Source of the DNA: JAGORM01 sp050255815
Lineage (GTDB): Bacteria > Patescibacteriota > Microgenomatia > Levybacterales > GWA1-39-11
NCBI GenBank assembly: GCA_050255815.1
Contig: JBLMVJ010000011.1
Location: 1-44,115, forward strand
Length of the DNA stretch: 44,115 bases
Reading direction: 5' to 3'
This document shows positions 15,666 to 23,169 of the stretch, one piece after another. The first letter of the stretch is position 1. The number at the start of each line of letters is the position of its first letter. The translations under genes and the position numbers were made by a program. Below the pieces are notes generated by a model, which was given only the letters and a program-made list of their open reading frames with translations, ran no database searches and was not told the origin of the DNA.

Positions 15666-16052
15666 ATGTATACTATTGGTGATTTTCTTATTCAGTTAAA
15701 AAATGCATATATGGCTTCTAAAAAAGAAGTAGTATTTCCATACGCTAAAATTGTTGTAGCTTTAGGAAAAATTCTGACAGAAGAAGGGTATGTAAAAAAG
15801 ACGGAAGTTGTAGAGCAGGATGGACGCAAAATGGTTTCTGTTCAGCTTCTTTATAAAAACAAGAGGCCTGCAGTACGGGATGTAAAATTGGTTTCCAAAC
15901 CTTCAGTTCATAGGTATGTAACCAAGACAAATATTAAAAAGATTGCCGGAAATTTTGGGATCAGTGTGGTCTCAACCAGCAAGGGAGTTATGACAGGAAA
16001 GGAGGCCTTGAAGGCAGGAGTTGGCGGAGAGCTCTTGTGCGAGATAAGCTAG
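15666..16052 (+). CDS. rpsH: 30S ribosomal protein S8
   Basis: S8 (128 residues) binds the central domain of 16S rRNA. DFLIQLKNAY at the N-terminus and STSKGVMTGKEALKAGVGGELLCEI at the C-terminus (15972-16046) are standard. Followed after 3 nt by family A copy 4. Confidence 0.97.
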   Translation: MYTIGDFLIQLKNAYMASKKEVVFPYAKIVVALGKILTEEGYVKKTEVVEQDGRKMVSVQLLYKNKRPAVRDVKLVSKPSVHRYVTKTNIKKIAGNFGISVVSTSKGVMTGKEALKAGVGGELLCEIS

Positions 16053-16055
16053 AAT

Positions 16056-16108
16056 TATATGTTCAACTCTTAGCGCGTCCTTCGGACTTGCCAGAGACTC
16101 AACATATA
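16056..16108 (+). repeat. Family A structured element, copy 4 (rpsH-rplF)
   Basis: Basal stem TATATGTT (16056-16063) with AACATATA (16101-16108), replacing ATACCG/CGGTAT while staying fully paired. Middle stem CTCT-T-AGC / GCC-AGAG with one mismatch. Apical stem GTCC-TTC-GGAC. It starts 3 nt after the rpsH stop. Confidence 0.8.
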
Positions 16109-16151
16109 TTTTTTAAATAACTTATTAGAAGTATAGAGGTAATTTAAAAAT

Positions 16152-16703
16152 ATGGCAAATAATGTAGGAAAAAAACCAGTAGAACTTCCGGTAGGAGTAA
16201 CGGTTGCTCAAGCTGATGGAAAAATTACCGTAACAGGGTCTAAAGGAGCACTTACTGAAACTGTTCCAACCGGCATAGAAGTAAATGTTATTGAAAATGT
16301 CGCAACAATTAAAAAATTAAATGATGCTCGGGAAACTGAAAAGTTTGCAGGACTTATGAGGGCTTTGTTAGCAAATATGGTTCAGGGTGTATCAAAGGGT
16401 TTTGAGAAGAAATTGGAGTTAACCGGAGTTGGATATAGGGCAAGAACAGAAGGAAATGATTTGGTATTAAACGTAGGGTTTGCAAATACCGTGCGGGTTA
16501 CTCCTCCACAGGGAATAACCATAACTGCCAATGAAGGAATAATTACCGTTGCAGGATCAGATAAGGCAGTGATTGGAGATTTGGCAAGTAAGATCAGGGA
16601 AATCAGAATTCCTGACCCTTATAAGGCAAAAGGAATAAAATATGTAGGCGAGCGTATTAGACGTAAGGTTGGAAAGGCCGCAAAGGCAGTTGGAGGAAAG
16701 TAA
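16152..16703 (+). CDS. rplF: 50S ribosomal protein L6
   Basis: L6 (183 residues) lies near the factor-binding site. The two-fold repeated alpha/beta structure is seen in PVELPVGVTV...VTGSKGALTE and in the C-terminal half, ending with PDPYKAKGIKYVGERIRRKVGKA. Confidence 0.97.
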   Translation: MANNVGKKPVELPVGVTVAQADGKITVTGSKGALTETVPTGIEVNVIENVATIKKLNDARETEKFAGLMRALLANMVQGVSKGFEKKLELTGVGYRARTEGNDLVLNVGFANTVRVTPPQGITITANEGIITVAGSDKAVIGDLASKIREIRIPDPYKAKGIKYVGERIRRKVGKAAKAVGGK

Positions 16704-16719
16704 GAAAGGATTTTTTAAC

Positions 16720-17085
16720 ATGAAGGCTTTTAAAGAAGAACGGATTAAAAAACAAAGAATGCTTGGAAGAAAATTAAGGACACGTAAGAAGCTACTTGCT
16801 GCCATTACGCATCCCAGGCTGTCTGTGTTCAGGTCAAATGTAAGAATATATGCCCAGATTATTGATGATGCAAAGGGAACCACTTTGATTGCAGCACATG
16901 AGAATGAGTTGGGGAAGCAGGCTGGAACTAAGATTATGAAGTCAGAAGCCTTGGGAGAACTTCTTGCTAAGAAAGCACTTGAGAAAAAAATTAAACAGGT
17001 AGTTTTTGATAAAGGAAGCTATAGGTTTCATGGACGTGTCAAAGCATTTGCAGAGGGCGCAAGAAAAGGAGGCTTAAGCTTTTAA
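16720..17085 (+). CDS. rplR: 50S ribosomal protein L18
   Basis: L18 (121 residues) binds 5S rRNA with L5. RPRLSVFRSN-like ITHPRLSVFRSNVRIYAQII and FDKGSYRFHGRVKAFAEGAR are typical. The ATG at 16720 has AAAGGA upstream; a longer frame starts inside rplF but is not needed. Confidence 0.95.
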   Translation: MKAFKEERIKKQRMLGRKLRTRKKLLAAITHPRLSVFRSNVRIYAQIIDDAKGTTLIAAHENELGKQAGTKIMKSEALGELLAKKALEKKIKQVVFDKGSYRFHGRVKAFAEGARKGGLSF

Positions 17086-17103
17086 AGAAGCAGCAGAATA
17101 ATT

Positions 17104-17565
17104 ATGGATAATATGCAAGGAAAATTTGAAGAAAAAGTAATTCAGATAAGCCGTGTTTCAAAGAAAACTAAGGGAGGCAATAAGATTAGGTTTGCCGCTT
17201 TAGTTGTTGTAGGAGATAAACAGGGTAAAGTAGGTCTGGGATTAGGAAAATCCGGTGATGTCTCCCAGGCAATTACAAAAGCAGTTATTTACGCAAAAAG
17301 AAGAATGATTGTGGTTCCTATAAAAGATGAAACTATCCCTCATAAGATTGCGGTTAAAAAAGGAGCAGCACAGATTCTTTTGAAACCGGCTCCTAAAGGT
17401 ACGGGGATTATTGCGGGAGGCGCAATAAGAAGTGTTGTGGAAGCAGCAGGAATAAGAAATATTACATCAAAAATCCTGGGCTCATCTAATAAGTCAGGGA
17501 ATGCACAGGCTACTTTTGAAGCATTAACAGAATTATCTGAAATAGATGAAGATTCAAAAGTTTAA
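17104..17565 (+). CDS. rpsE: 30S ribosomal protein S5
   Basis: S5 (153 residues) acts in decoding fidelity. VSKKTKGGNKIRFAALVVVGD, GKSGDVSQAI, and GTGIIAGGAIRSVVEAAGI are diagnostic. rpmD (L30), which normally follows, is absent: the rplO start lies 5 nt downstream. Confidence 0.97.
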   Translation: MDNMQGKFEEKVIQISRVSKKTKGGNKIRFAALVVVGDKQGKVGLGLGKSGDVSQAITKAVIYAKRRMIVVPIKDETIPHKIAVKKGAAQILLKPAPKGTGIIAGGAIRSVVEAAGIRNITSKILGSSNKSGNAQATFEALTELSEIDEDSKV

Positions 17566-17569
17566 AACT

Positions 17570-18010
17570 ATGCAATTACACTCATTACCTAAAATTACAA
17601 CAAAAGATAAAAAGCGTGTAGGACGCGGACATGGATCAGGAAAAGTAAAGACATCCGGCCGTGGAACAAAGGGCCAGAAAGCAAGAAGGGATATAAAACT
17701 TCACTTTGAAGGAGGAGCGCTACCGCTTATTAAGAGGATGCCATTTTTGAGAGGAAGAAGTAAAAATATTTCCTTAAAGCCCCAGACTTTAGTGGTTAAC
17801 GTAGAAAAGTTAAATGTGTTTTCTGCAAAGAGTGTTATTGACGTAGACGCATTGGTTTCTAAGAAGATCCTGCAGAAAGATGATGCTACTATATCCCTTA
17901 TTAAAATTTTGGGAGTTGGAGATTTGAACATTCCGCTTACCGTAAAACTGCCTGTTTCAAAAACGGCGCAGACAAAAATTGAAAAAGCTGGCGGAACGGT
18001 TGAAAACTAG
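17570..18010 (+). CDS. rplO: 50S ribosomal protein L15
   Basis: L15 (146 residues) is a late 50S assembly protein. The Gly/Lys-rich N-terminal region KRVGRGHGSGKVKTSGRG (about 19-36) and GGALPLIKRMPFLRG are standard. The start MQLHSLP at 17570 is preferred over an ATG at 17546 inside rpsE. Confidence 0.96.
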   Translation: MQLHSLPKITTKDKKRVGRGHGSGKVKTSGRGTKGQKARRDIKLHFEGGALPLIKRMPFLRGRSKNISLKPQTLVVNVEKLNVFSAKSVIDVDALVSKKILQKDDATISLIKILGVGDLNIPLTVKLPVSKTAQTKIEKAGGTVEN

Positions 18011-18025
18011 TTTGAGTGGAAACTC

Positions 18026-19312
18026 ATGAACTTAATCCTTGGCATCTTTAAAAACAGCGTAAAAGATAAAGAGACAAGAAAGAAAATATTTATTACTCTT
18101 TTTTTGTTTTTTGTCTTTAGGCTCTTTGCACACATCCCGGTTTCCGGCGTTAACATTGCACAATTAAAATCCCTTTTCTCCCAAAATCAACTTCTTGGGA
18201 TTTTAGATATATTCTCCGGTGGAACCCTCTCTAACTTTTCAATTCTTGCCTTGGGCTTGAATCCATACATTTATGCTTCTATTGTCCTTCAGCTTCTGAC
18301 TATTGTATTCCCTAAATTGGAGGCGTTGGCAAAAGAAGGGGAATACGGAAGGCAAAAAATAAACCAATATACCAGATATCTTACTATTCCCCTTGCTGTA
18401 GTTCAGGGGTTTGGTATGTATGCTCTTCTCAGGAATCAAAATATAGTTTCCACCCTAAATCCATTTCAGATTCTTACGTTTGTTGTAACCCTTACCGCAG
18501 GTACTATGTTGGCCATGTGGATTGGAGAATTAATTTCAGAACAAGGTATTGGAAACGGAATTTCCCTTCTTATTTTTGCCGGAATTGTTGGCCGTCTTCC
18601 TACCCTTTTTACCCAAACCGCGGTGACTGTTACCAATGAACAGCTTATGAATATTGGTATGCTTATTGCTATGGCAGTTGTTGTTATAGCGGGAGTTGTT
18701 GCAATAAATGAGGCAGTGCGCCGGGTACCTATTTACTACGCAAAACGCGTCAGGGGAAGTAAGGTGTACGGTGGTCAATCAACCCATCTGCCTTTAAAGT
18801 TAAACCAGGCTGGTGTTATTCCAATTATTTTTGCTGTATCTTTAGTTTTGATGCCTTCCGTATTGGGAAATGTTTTGGCCTCGACCAAAAATCCTTTATT
18901 CGCCAATATTGGTTCAGCCATTACTGTTTATTTTAACCCAAACGGTTGGGTATATAACCTACTTTACTTTGCTTTGGTTGTTGGTTTTACGTATTTCTAT
19001 ACAGCTATTGTTTTTAATCCAACAAAAATAGCGGAAGATATCCAGAAATACGGCGGTTTTATCCCCGGAGTAAGGCCGGGTAAACCTACCAGCAGTTTCC
19101 TAAACCATATTGTAACCAGAATTACTTTGGCTGGGGCAGTATTTTTGGGACTTATTGCTGTGCTGCCAAATATCCTTAGGGTATTTACGGGAAACCAGAA
19201 TCTATTAGTAGGGGGAACCAGTATCCTTATTGTGGTGTCAGTTGTAATAGAGACTATAAAGATTCTTGATGTGCAGATGGCGACAAAAAGTTACGAAAAG
19301 TTTTTAAATTAG
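18026..19312 (+). CDS. secY: Protein translocase subunit SecY
   Basis: SecY (428 residues), the channel of the Sec translocon in the cytoplasmic membrane. About ten transmembrane segments are visible. Conserved regions include RLFAHIPVSGVN (TM1/plug side), NPYIYASIVLQLL, GIGNGISLLIFAGI and GFIPGVRPGKPT in the loop before the late TMs. It occupies the normal place after rplO. Confidence 0.98.
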   Translation: MNLILGIFKNSVKDKETRKKIFITLFLFFVFRLFAHIPVSGVNIAQLKSLFSQNQLLGILDIFSGGTLSNFSILALGLNPYIYASIVLQLLTIVFPKLEALAKEGEYGRQKINQYTRYLTIPLAVVQGFGMYALLRNQNIVSTLNPFQILTFVVTLTAGTMLAMWIGELISEQGIGNGISLLIFAGIVGRLPTLFTQTAVTVTNEQLMNIGMLIAMAVVVIAGVVAINEAVRRVPIYYAKRVRGSKVYGGQSTHLPLKLNQAGVIPIIFAVSLVLMPSVLGNVLASTKNPLFANIGSAITVYFNPNGWVYNLLYFALVVGFTYFYTAIVFNPTKIAEDIQKYGGFIPGVRPGKPTSSFLNHIVTRITLAGAVFLGLIAVLPNILRVFTGNQNLLVGGTSILIVVSVVIETIKILDVQMATKSYEKFLN

Positions 19313-19324
19313 AAAGGAATTAAT

Positions 19325-19867
19325 TTGAAACTCATACTAATAGGTATACAAGGAAGTGGTAAATCAACTCAGGGAAATATTCTTTCTGAGAAACTATCTA
19401 TACCGTATCTTTCTTCCGGACATATTTTCCGGGAAATGGCTAAGGAGAAAACTCCTTTAGGCCGTTATATAAAAGAAACTATGAATGCAGGATACCTTAT
19501 TCCTGATGATAAAACACTTGAAATAGTGGTTGAATATATTTCCCGTCCCGAATATAAAACAGGATACATCCTGGACGGTTTTCCCAGAACGGTTACGCAG
19601 GCAGAAGAGTTTCCTAATGGCGTTGATAATGTAATTTATCTGAAAGTGTCTGACAAAGAAGCACTTTGGAGATTGGCCGGAAGGGATGATGGAGATGTAC
19701 GGGAAGACAATACCCTGAAAGCAATTATGAAGCGTATAGACCTTTTTCACTCAAAGACGGAACCGGTAATAGATTTCTACAGGGAAAAAGGAAAACTGGT
19801 TGAAATAGATGGGGAAAAAGAAATTGATGCGATCACCTCAGAAATACTTTCTAAAATCCAGCATTAG
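19325..19867 (+). CDS. adk: Adenylate kinase
   Basis: Adenylate kinase (180 residues; short-LID form) converts ATP + AMP to 2 ADP. Walker A GIQGSGKST (7-15), SSGHIFRE with Arg36, and DGFPRT (84-89) are intact. The LID is short and lacks zinc cysteines (GRDDGDVRED). It starts with TTG, with AAAGGA upstream. It is the first of three consecutive P-loop kinase genes and the only one with every classical Adk residue in place. Confidence 0.9.
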   Translation: MKLILIGIQGSGKSTQGNILSEKLSIPYLSSGHIFREMAKEKTPLGRYIKETMNAGYLIPDDKTLEIVVEYISRPEYKTGYILDGFPRTVTQAEEFPNGVDNVIYLKVSDKEALWRLAGRDDGDVREDNTLKAIMKRIDLFHSKTEPVIDFYREKGKLVEIDGEKEIDAITSEILSKIQH

Positions 19868-19870
19868 AAA

Positions 19871-20437
19871 ATGCCTAAAAAACTTTTGATCGGGGTCACC
19901 GGAACATTTGGGAGCGGTAAAAGCACAGCTTCTTTTCATATAGAAAACTTAGGATATCAAAGGGTTGTTATGTCCTCCTTTTTGGAAGAAGAGGCTAGGA
20001 AGAGGGGAATAAAACGTATTACCAGAAAGCTCCTGCAGGATATAGGAAATGAATGGCGGGAAAAATATGGGCGGGGAGTCCTTGCAAAAAAAACAATCGA
20101 TTTTATAAAAAAGCATAAAGATGGTAAATTTGTGGTAGACGGAATTAGAAATATTGGGGAAATAGAGGTATTTAAGAAAGAAACAGAATTCCATTTAGTA
20201 GGTGTAATTGCAGATAGAGATGTTCGTTTTCAACGGCTTAAAAAGCTGAAAAGAAGGGAAGATCTTACTCCGGAACTCTTTTTTAAACTGGATTGCAGGG
20301 ATTTAGGATTAGGGCAGAAGAAAACAGGTTTGCAAGTCGCTTTTTGTTTTGCTTTAGCAGATTACTTTATAGAAAATAACGAAGACTTAGAAGTGTTTAA
20401 ATCAAGGCTTGATAACTTGATAAAAAAGATCATATGA
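19871..20437 (+). CDS. P-loop nucleoside/nucleotide kinase, CoaE/dNMP-kinase-like
   Basis: A 188-residue kinase-fold protein with Walker A GTFGSGKST (11-19) and VVDGIRN (about 93-99), a position like the NMP-binding DG motif. The HLVGVIADRDVRFQRL segment resembles dephospho-CoA kinase and archaeal UPF0200-type kinases. The substrate cannot be told from sequence: dephospho-CoA or a (d)NMP are the main options. It overlaps the next gene by 4 nt, so the two are probably translated together. Confidence 0.6.
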   Translation: MPKKLLIGVTGTFGSGKSTASFHIENLGYQRVVMSSFLEEEARKRGIKRITRKLLQDIGNEWREKYGRGVLAKKTIDFIKKHKDGKFVVDGIRNIGEIEVFKKETEFHLVGVIADRDVRFQRLKKLKRREDLTPELFFKLDCRDLGLGQKKTGLQVAFCFALADYFIENNEDLEVFKSRLDNLIKKII

Positions 20438-21006
20438 GTAACGTTTATGTTTTAATTGGACCACCATTGTCAGGAAAAGAGACTCAAGGCGAACTTCTTG
20501 AGTCTTCATTAGGTGGGATACCCCGTTTTAGTATGGGTCATTTGATTAGGGAGGCCAGGTTGGAGGATCCCATATTTGAAAAGGCGTATGCAGACTACAG
20601 TATGCAGGGAAAACATTTGCCAAATGATTTAAAGTTCCCCCTTTTAGTAAGAAAAATGGATGAAGCACTTGAGAAGGGCTTTATTTTGGATAATTTTCCT
20701 GCAACCATGGAGGATATAGAATATCTTGAAAAATACCTGGAGGGAAAGGATTTGAAGCTTGCAGCAGTTGTCTTACTAACAGTTTCAGAGGATGAAATGA
20801 GAAAACGGTTTGAAATAGCTAAAGAAAGAAGGGGACGGGCAGATGATACCTACGAAAACGTTCAAGACAGGCGTGAAATTCAGGATAACGATAGGCAGCC
20901 GGTAATAGAGTATTATAGGAGGAAGGGGATGTTAAGAGAGATTAATGGGGAAAGCAGCATAGAAGAGGTGCATCAGAAGATCCTGAATGCAATCGGGAGG
21001 AGTTAA
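20434..21006 (+). CDS. Adenylate-kinase-like protein with altered AMP site
   Basis: A 190-residue Adk paralogue. Walker A is GPPLSGKET (9-17) and SMGHLIRE keeps the first AMP-site Arg (39), but the usual DGFPRT is DNFPAT (86-91): the Gly and the phosphate-binding Arg are lost. The LID is RRGRADDTYENVQDRREI. It may use another NMP, or be regulatory. It starts within the end of the preceding kinase gene (4-nt overlap). Confidence 0.7.
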   Translation: MSNVYVLIGPPLSGKETQGELLESSLGGIPRFSMGHLIREARLEDPIFEKAYADYSMQGKHLPNDLKFPLLVRKMDEALEKGFILDNFPATMEDIEYLEKYLEGKDLKLAAVVLLTVSEDEMRKRFEIAKERRGRADDTYENVQDRREIQDNDRQPVIEYYRRKGMLREINGESSIEEVHQKILNAIGRS

Positions 21007-21019
21007 GATTAAGGTAGTC

Positions 21020-21033
21020 CAGTGGGTACACTG
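21020..21033 (+). repeat. Family B hairpin, shortened copy (kinase-map)
   Basis: CAGTG (21020-21024) pairs with CACTG (21029-21033) around GGTA. The flanking TAGTCC...GTACAC matches the first hairpin of the rpsS-rplV copy, with one T-A pair changed to A-T. It runs straight into TGTCAAAA and ACGCTA, as in the rplP-rpmC copy, so it looks like a fusion of two forms. Confidence 0.6.
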
Positions 21034-21053
21034 TCAAAAACACTTACGCTAAT

Positions 21054-21830
21054 ATGACGTTAATAAAGACACAAAAAGAGATAGAAATTATGCAAAGGGC
21101 TGGAAAGGTCCTGGGGGAGGTATTGCAGGAAACTCTTGAACGGGTTAAGCCTGGTATTACAGAGCTTGAGCTTGATTTATACGCTGAAAAAAGGATTGTT
21201 GAATTAGGAGGATTTCCGGGGTTTAAGAAGGTTGAGGGATATCATCATGCCATTTGTGTTGCTACAAATGACGTGGTGGTTCACGGTATCCCTAAAAAGC
21301 GGGTGCTAAAAGAAGGTGATATTATAGGCATAGATTGCGGCGTCTTTTTAGATGGATTCCATACAGATATGGCTGAAACTGTAGTGGTTGGTAAAACAGA
21401 GAATAAAGAGATCTATAAATTCCTGGAATCAGGGAAAGAAGCTATGTATGCAGGTATTAGACAGGCAAAAGCAGGAAACCATGTGGGAGATATTTCAAAA
21501 GCTATTCAAGAAATTGTAGAAAAGCGGGATAGATATTCTGTGACTAGAAGCCTTATTGGGCACGGAGTTGGCCGTGAACTGCATGAGGATCCTCAGGTGC
21601 CAGGCTATCTTTCAGGTAAGATTGAGAGGACTCCGCTTCTGGTGCCGGGAATGACTATAGCGGTGGAAGTTATTTATAATATGGGGACAAAAGATGTAGT
21701 TTATGAAGGCAGTGATGACTGGACTATAGTAACGGAAGATGGATCCCTTTCCAGTGTTTTTGAGCGTACTATTGAAATTACTGCAGAAGAGCCCAGGCTC
21801 ATAACCCCTTTTCCGGGAGAAACACTCTGA
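21054..21830 (+). CDS. map: Methionine aminopeptidase, type I
   Basis: MetAP (258 residues) removes the initiator Met from nascent proteins. Metal ligands are visible: GIDCGVFLDGFHTDMAET (two Asp), GHGVGRELHE (His), AVEVIYN (Glu) and SVFERTIEI (Glu). YHHAICVATNDVVVHGIP contains the substrate-side His. No N-terminal zinc finger. It lies between the kinases and infA, as often seen in secY-adk-map-infA clusters. Confidence 0.97.
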   Translation: MTLIKTQKEIEIMQRAGKVLGEVLQETLERVKPGITELELDLYAEKRIVELGGFPGFKKVEGYHHAICVATNDVVVHGIPKKRVLKEGDIIGIDCGVFLDGFHTDMAETVVVGKTENKEIYKFLESGKEAMYAGIRQAKAGNHVGDISKAIQEIVEKRDRYSVTRSLIGHGVGRELHEDPQVPGYLSGKIERTPLLVPGMTIAVEVIYNMGTKDVVYEGSDDWTIVTEDGSLSSVFERTIEITAEEPRLITPFPGETL

Positions 21831-21832
21831 GC

Positions 21833-21861
21833 TTGATTTGAGCGTACTCTTCTGTTAGAAT
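21833..21861 (+). promoter_or_regulatory. Internal promoter before infA
   Basis: TTGATT (21833-21838), 17 bp, TAGAAT (21856-21861), immediately after the map stop. The predicted start is near 21868, giving a 160-nt leader that holds a hairpin and family A copy 5. Confidence 0.75.
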
Positions 21862-21871
21862 ATAGGAATTG

Positions 21872-21904
21872 AAACTCTCTTAGGGATGTTCTAAGAGAGT
21901 TTTT
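21872..21904 (+). promoter_or_regulatory. Transcript-start hairpin with U-tract before infA
   Basis: AACTCTCTTAG (21873-21883) pairs with CTAAGAGAGTT (21891-21901), with T-run 21900-21904. It begins about 4-5 nt after the predicted start. It may end map transcripts, protect the infA mRNA 5' end, or both. Confidence 0.65.
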
Positions 21905-21915
21905 ATGACGTTAGA

Positions 21916-21981
21916 TATACCGTTAACTCTCGGCGCGTTTCGAGGATATGACCTCGAAACTTGCCAGAGACTCCCGGTATA
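21916..21981 (+). repeat. Family A structured element, copy 5 (map-infA)
   Basis: Basal stem TATACCG (21916-21922) with CGGTATA (21975-21981), middle stem CTCT-C-GGC / GCC-AGAG, and a perfect 9-bp apical stem GTTTCGAGG (21937-21945) with CCTCGAAAC (21952-21960) around ATATGA. This is the only copy located in a promoter-proximal leader and not directly behind a stop codon. Confidence 0.85.
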
Positions 21982-22032
21982 ATTTAGAAAACGAAAACGA
22001 ATTAGATATTTCTAAAGAAGTTTTCTAAAATT

Positions 22033-22254
22033 ATGGCTCATCAAGGTAGTATTGAGATTGACGGAGTGGTAAAAGAGGTTTTGCCCAACACCCTTTTTAG
22101 AGTAGAAATTGAGGGGGAAAGATTAGTGCTTTGTCATCTTTCAGGCAAAATGAGAATCCATTTCATTAAAATCTTGCCGGGGGATAAAGTACGGATAGAG
22201 ATGACGCCATATGACAAAACAAAAGGGAGGATAACCTTCCGCTATAGAAGTTAA
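22033..22254 (+). CDS. infA: Translation initiation factor IF-1
   Basis: IF-1 (73 residues, OB fold) blocks the A site during initiation. GSIEIDGVVKEVLPNTLFRVE, CHLSGKMR and GDKVRIEMTPYD...GRITFRYR are diagnostic. rpsM follows after 12 nt; rpmJ is not between them. Confidence 0.97.
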   Translation: MAHQGSIEIDGVVKEVLPNTLFRVEIEGERLVLCHLSGKMRIHFIKILPGDKVRIEMTPYDKTKGRITFRYRS

Positions 22255-22266
22255 AACTTTAATAAT

Positions 22267-22659
22267 ATGCGTGTTGCAGGAGTAAATGTACCAGACGGAA
22301 AAAGAATAGATATTGCGTTAACCTATATATTTGGGATAGGCCGTTCTAATGTGAAAGAAGTGCTTGAGAAAGCACAGATTGATCCAACTAAAAGGACTAA
22401 TGCATTATCTGAAGAAGAATTAACCAGGATTCAGAAAGCTTTGGATGCAATTAAAATTGAAGGAGACTTACGTGGAGAAATTTTTGAAGACATTAAACGC
22501 TTGAAAAATATCAGCTCTTACAGGGGGATGAGGCATGCCAGAAGCCTTCCGGTAAGAGGACAAAGGACACGTTCCAACGCTCGTACTAAAAGAGGAAAGA
22601 GGGTTACCATTGGAGCAATTAAGAAAGAAGTAGCAGAGAAGATGGGACTGAACAAGTAA
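22267..22659 (+). CDS. rpsM: 30S ribosomal protein S13
   Basis: S13 (130 residues) sits in the 30S head and contacts P-site tRNA and L5. MRVAGVNVPDGKRIDIALTYIFGIG (22267-22341) and YRGMRHARSLPVRGQRTRSNARTK are typical. Confidence 0.97.
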   Translation: MRVAGVNVPDGKRIDIALTYIFGIGRSNVKEVLEKAQIDPTKRTNALSEEELTRIQKALDAIKIEGDLRGEIFEDIKRLKNISSYRGMRHARSLPVRGQRTRSNARTKRGKRVTIGAIKKEVAEKMGLNK

Positions 22660-22660
22660 T

Positions 22661-23068
22661 ATGGCAGATACTAAATCAAAAACAACCGCAAAGGTTGCAA
22701 AGAAAAATAAAAAGATTATTACAACCGGTTCAGGAAGGGTGTATGTAAGCACAACCTTTAACAATACTATTGTAACGGTTACAAATGAACGCGGTGATGC
22801 TATCTCATGGAGCTCTTCAGGAAATATGGGTTATAAAGGAACAAGAAAATCCACCCCTTTTGCTGCAACCCAGGCAGTAGACGAAGCATTAAAACGCGCA
22901 AAAGAATCAGGATTGCAATCAGTTGAGGTATTCATTAAAGGGCCGGGCGTAGGTCGGGATGCAGCGCTTCGTGCGGTCAGAAATTCCGGACTTTCTATTG
23001 CTATGATTGCAGATGTTACACCTATTCCGCACAATGGTACCAGACCAAAAAAAAAGAGAAGGGTGTAG
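22661..23068 (+). CDS. rpsK: 30S ribosomal protein S11
   Basis: S11 (135 residues) binds near the platform. After a Lys-rich N-terminus (1-25), VYVSTTFNNTIVTVTNERGD, GYKGTRKSTPFAAT and the C-terminal IPHNGTRPKKKRRV are standard. Followed after 6 nt by family A copy 6. Confidence 0.97.
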   Translation: MADTKSKTTAKVAKKNKKIITTGSGRVYVSTTFNNTIVTVTNERGDAISWSSSGNMGYKGTRKSTPFAATQAVDEALKRAKESGLQSVEVFIKGPGVGRDAALRAVRNSGLSIAMIADVTPIPHNGTRPKKKRRV

Positions 23069-23074
23069 GAAATT

Positions 23075-23125
23075 ATATGTTCAACTCTTGGCGCGCCCTT
23101 CGGGCTTGCCAGAGACTCAACATAT
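23075..23125 (+). repeat. Family A structured element, copy 6 (rpsK-rpsD)
   Basis: Basal stem ATATGTT (23075-23081) with AACATAT (23119-23125), middle stem CTCT-T-GGC / GCC-AGAG, apical stem GCCC-TTC-GGGC. The apical pairs differ from copy 4 (GTCC/GGAC) by a T-A to C-G change on both strands. Confidence 0.85.
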
Positions 23126-23169
23126 TTTTTAAAAAAATTATAATAATAAAGAAAGGTATTTTTTAAAAA

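Noticed and set aside
17566..17569. Search for L30 (rpmD) between rpsE and rplO
   Set aside because: Only 4 nt separate the two genes; L30 is truly absent here.
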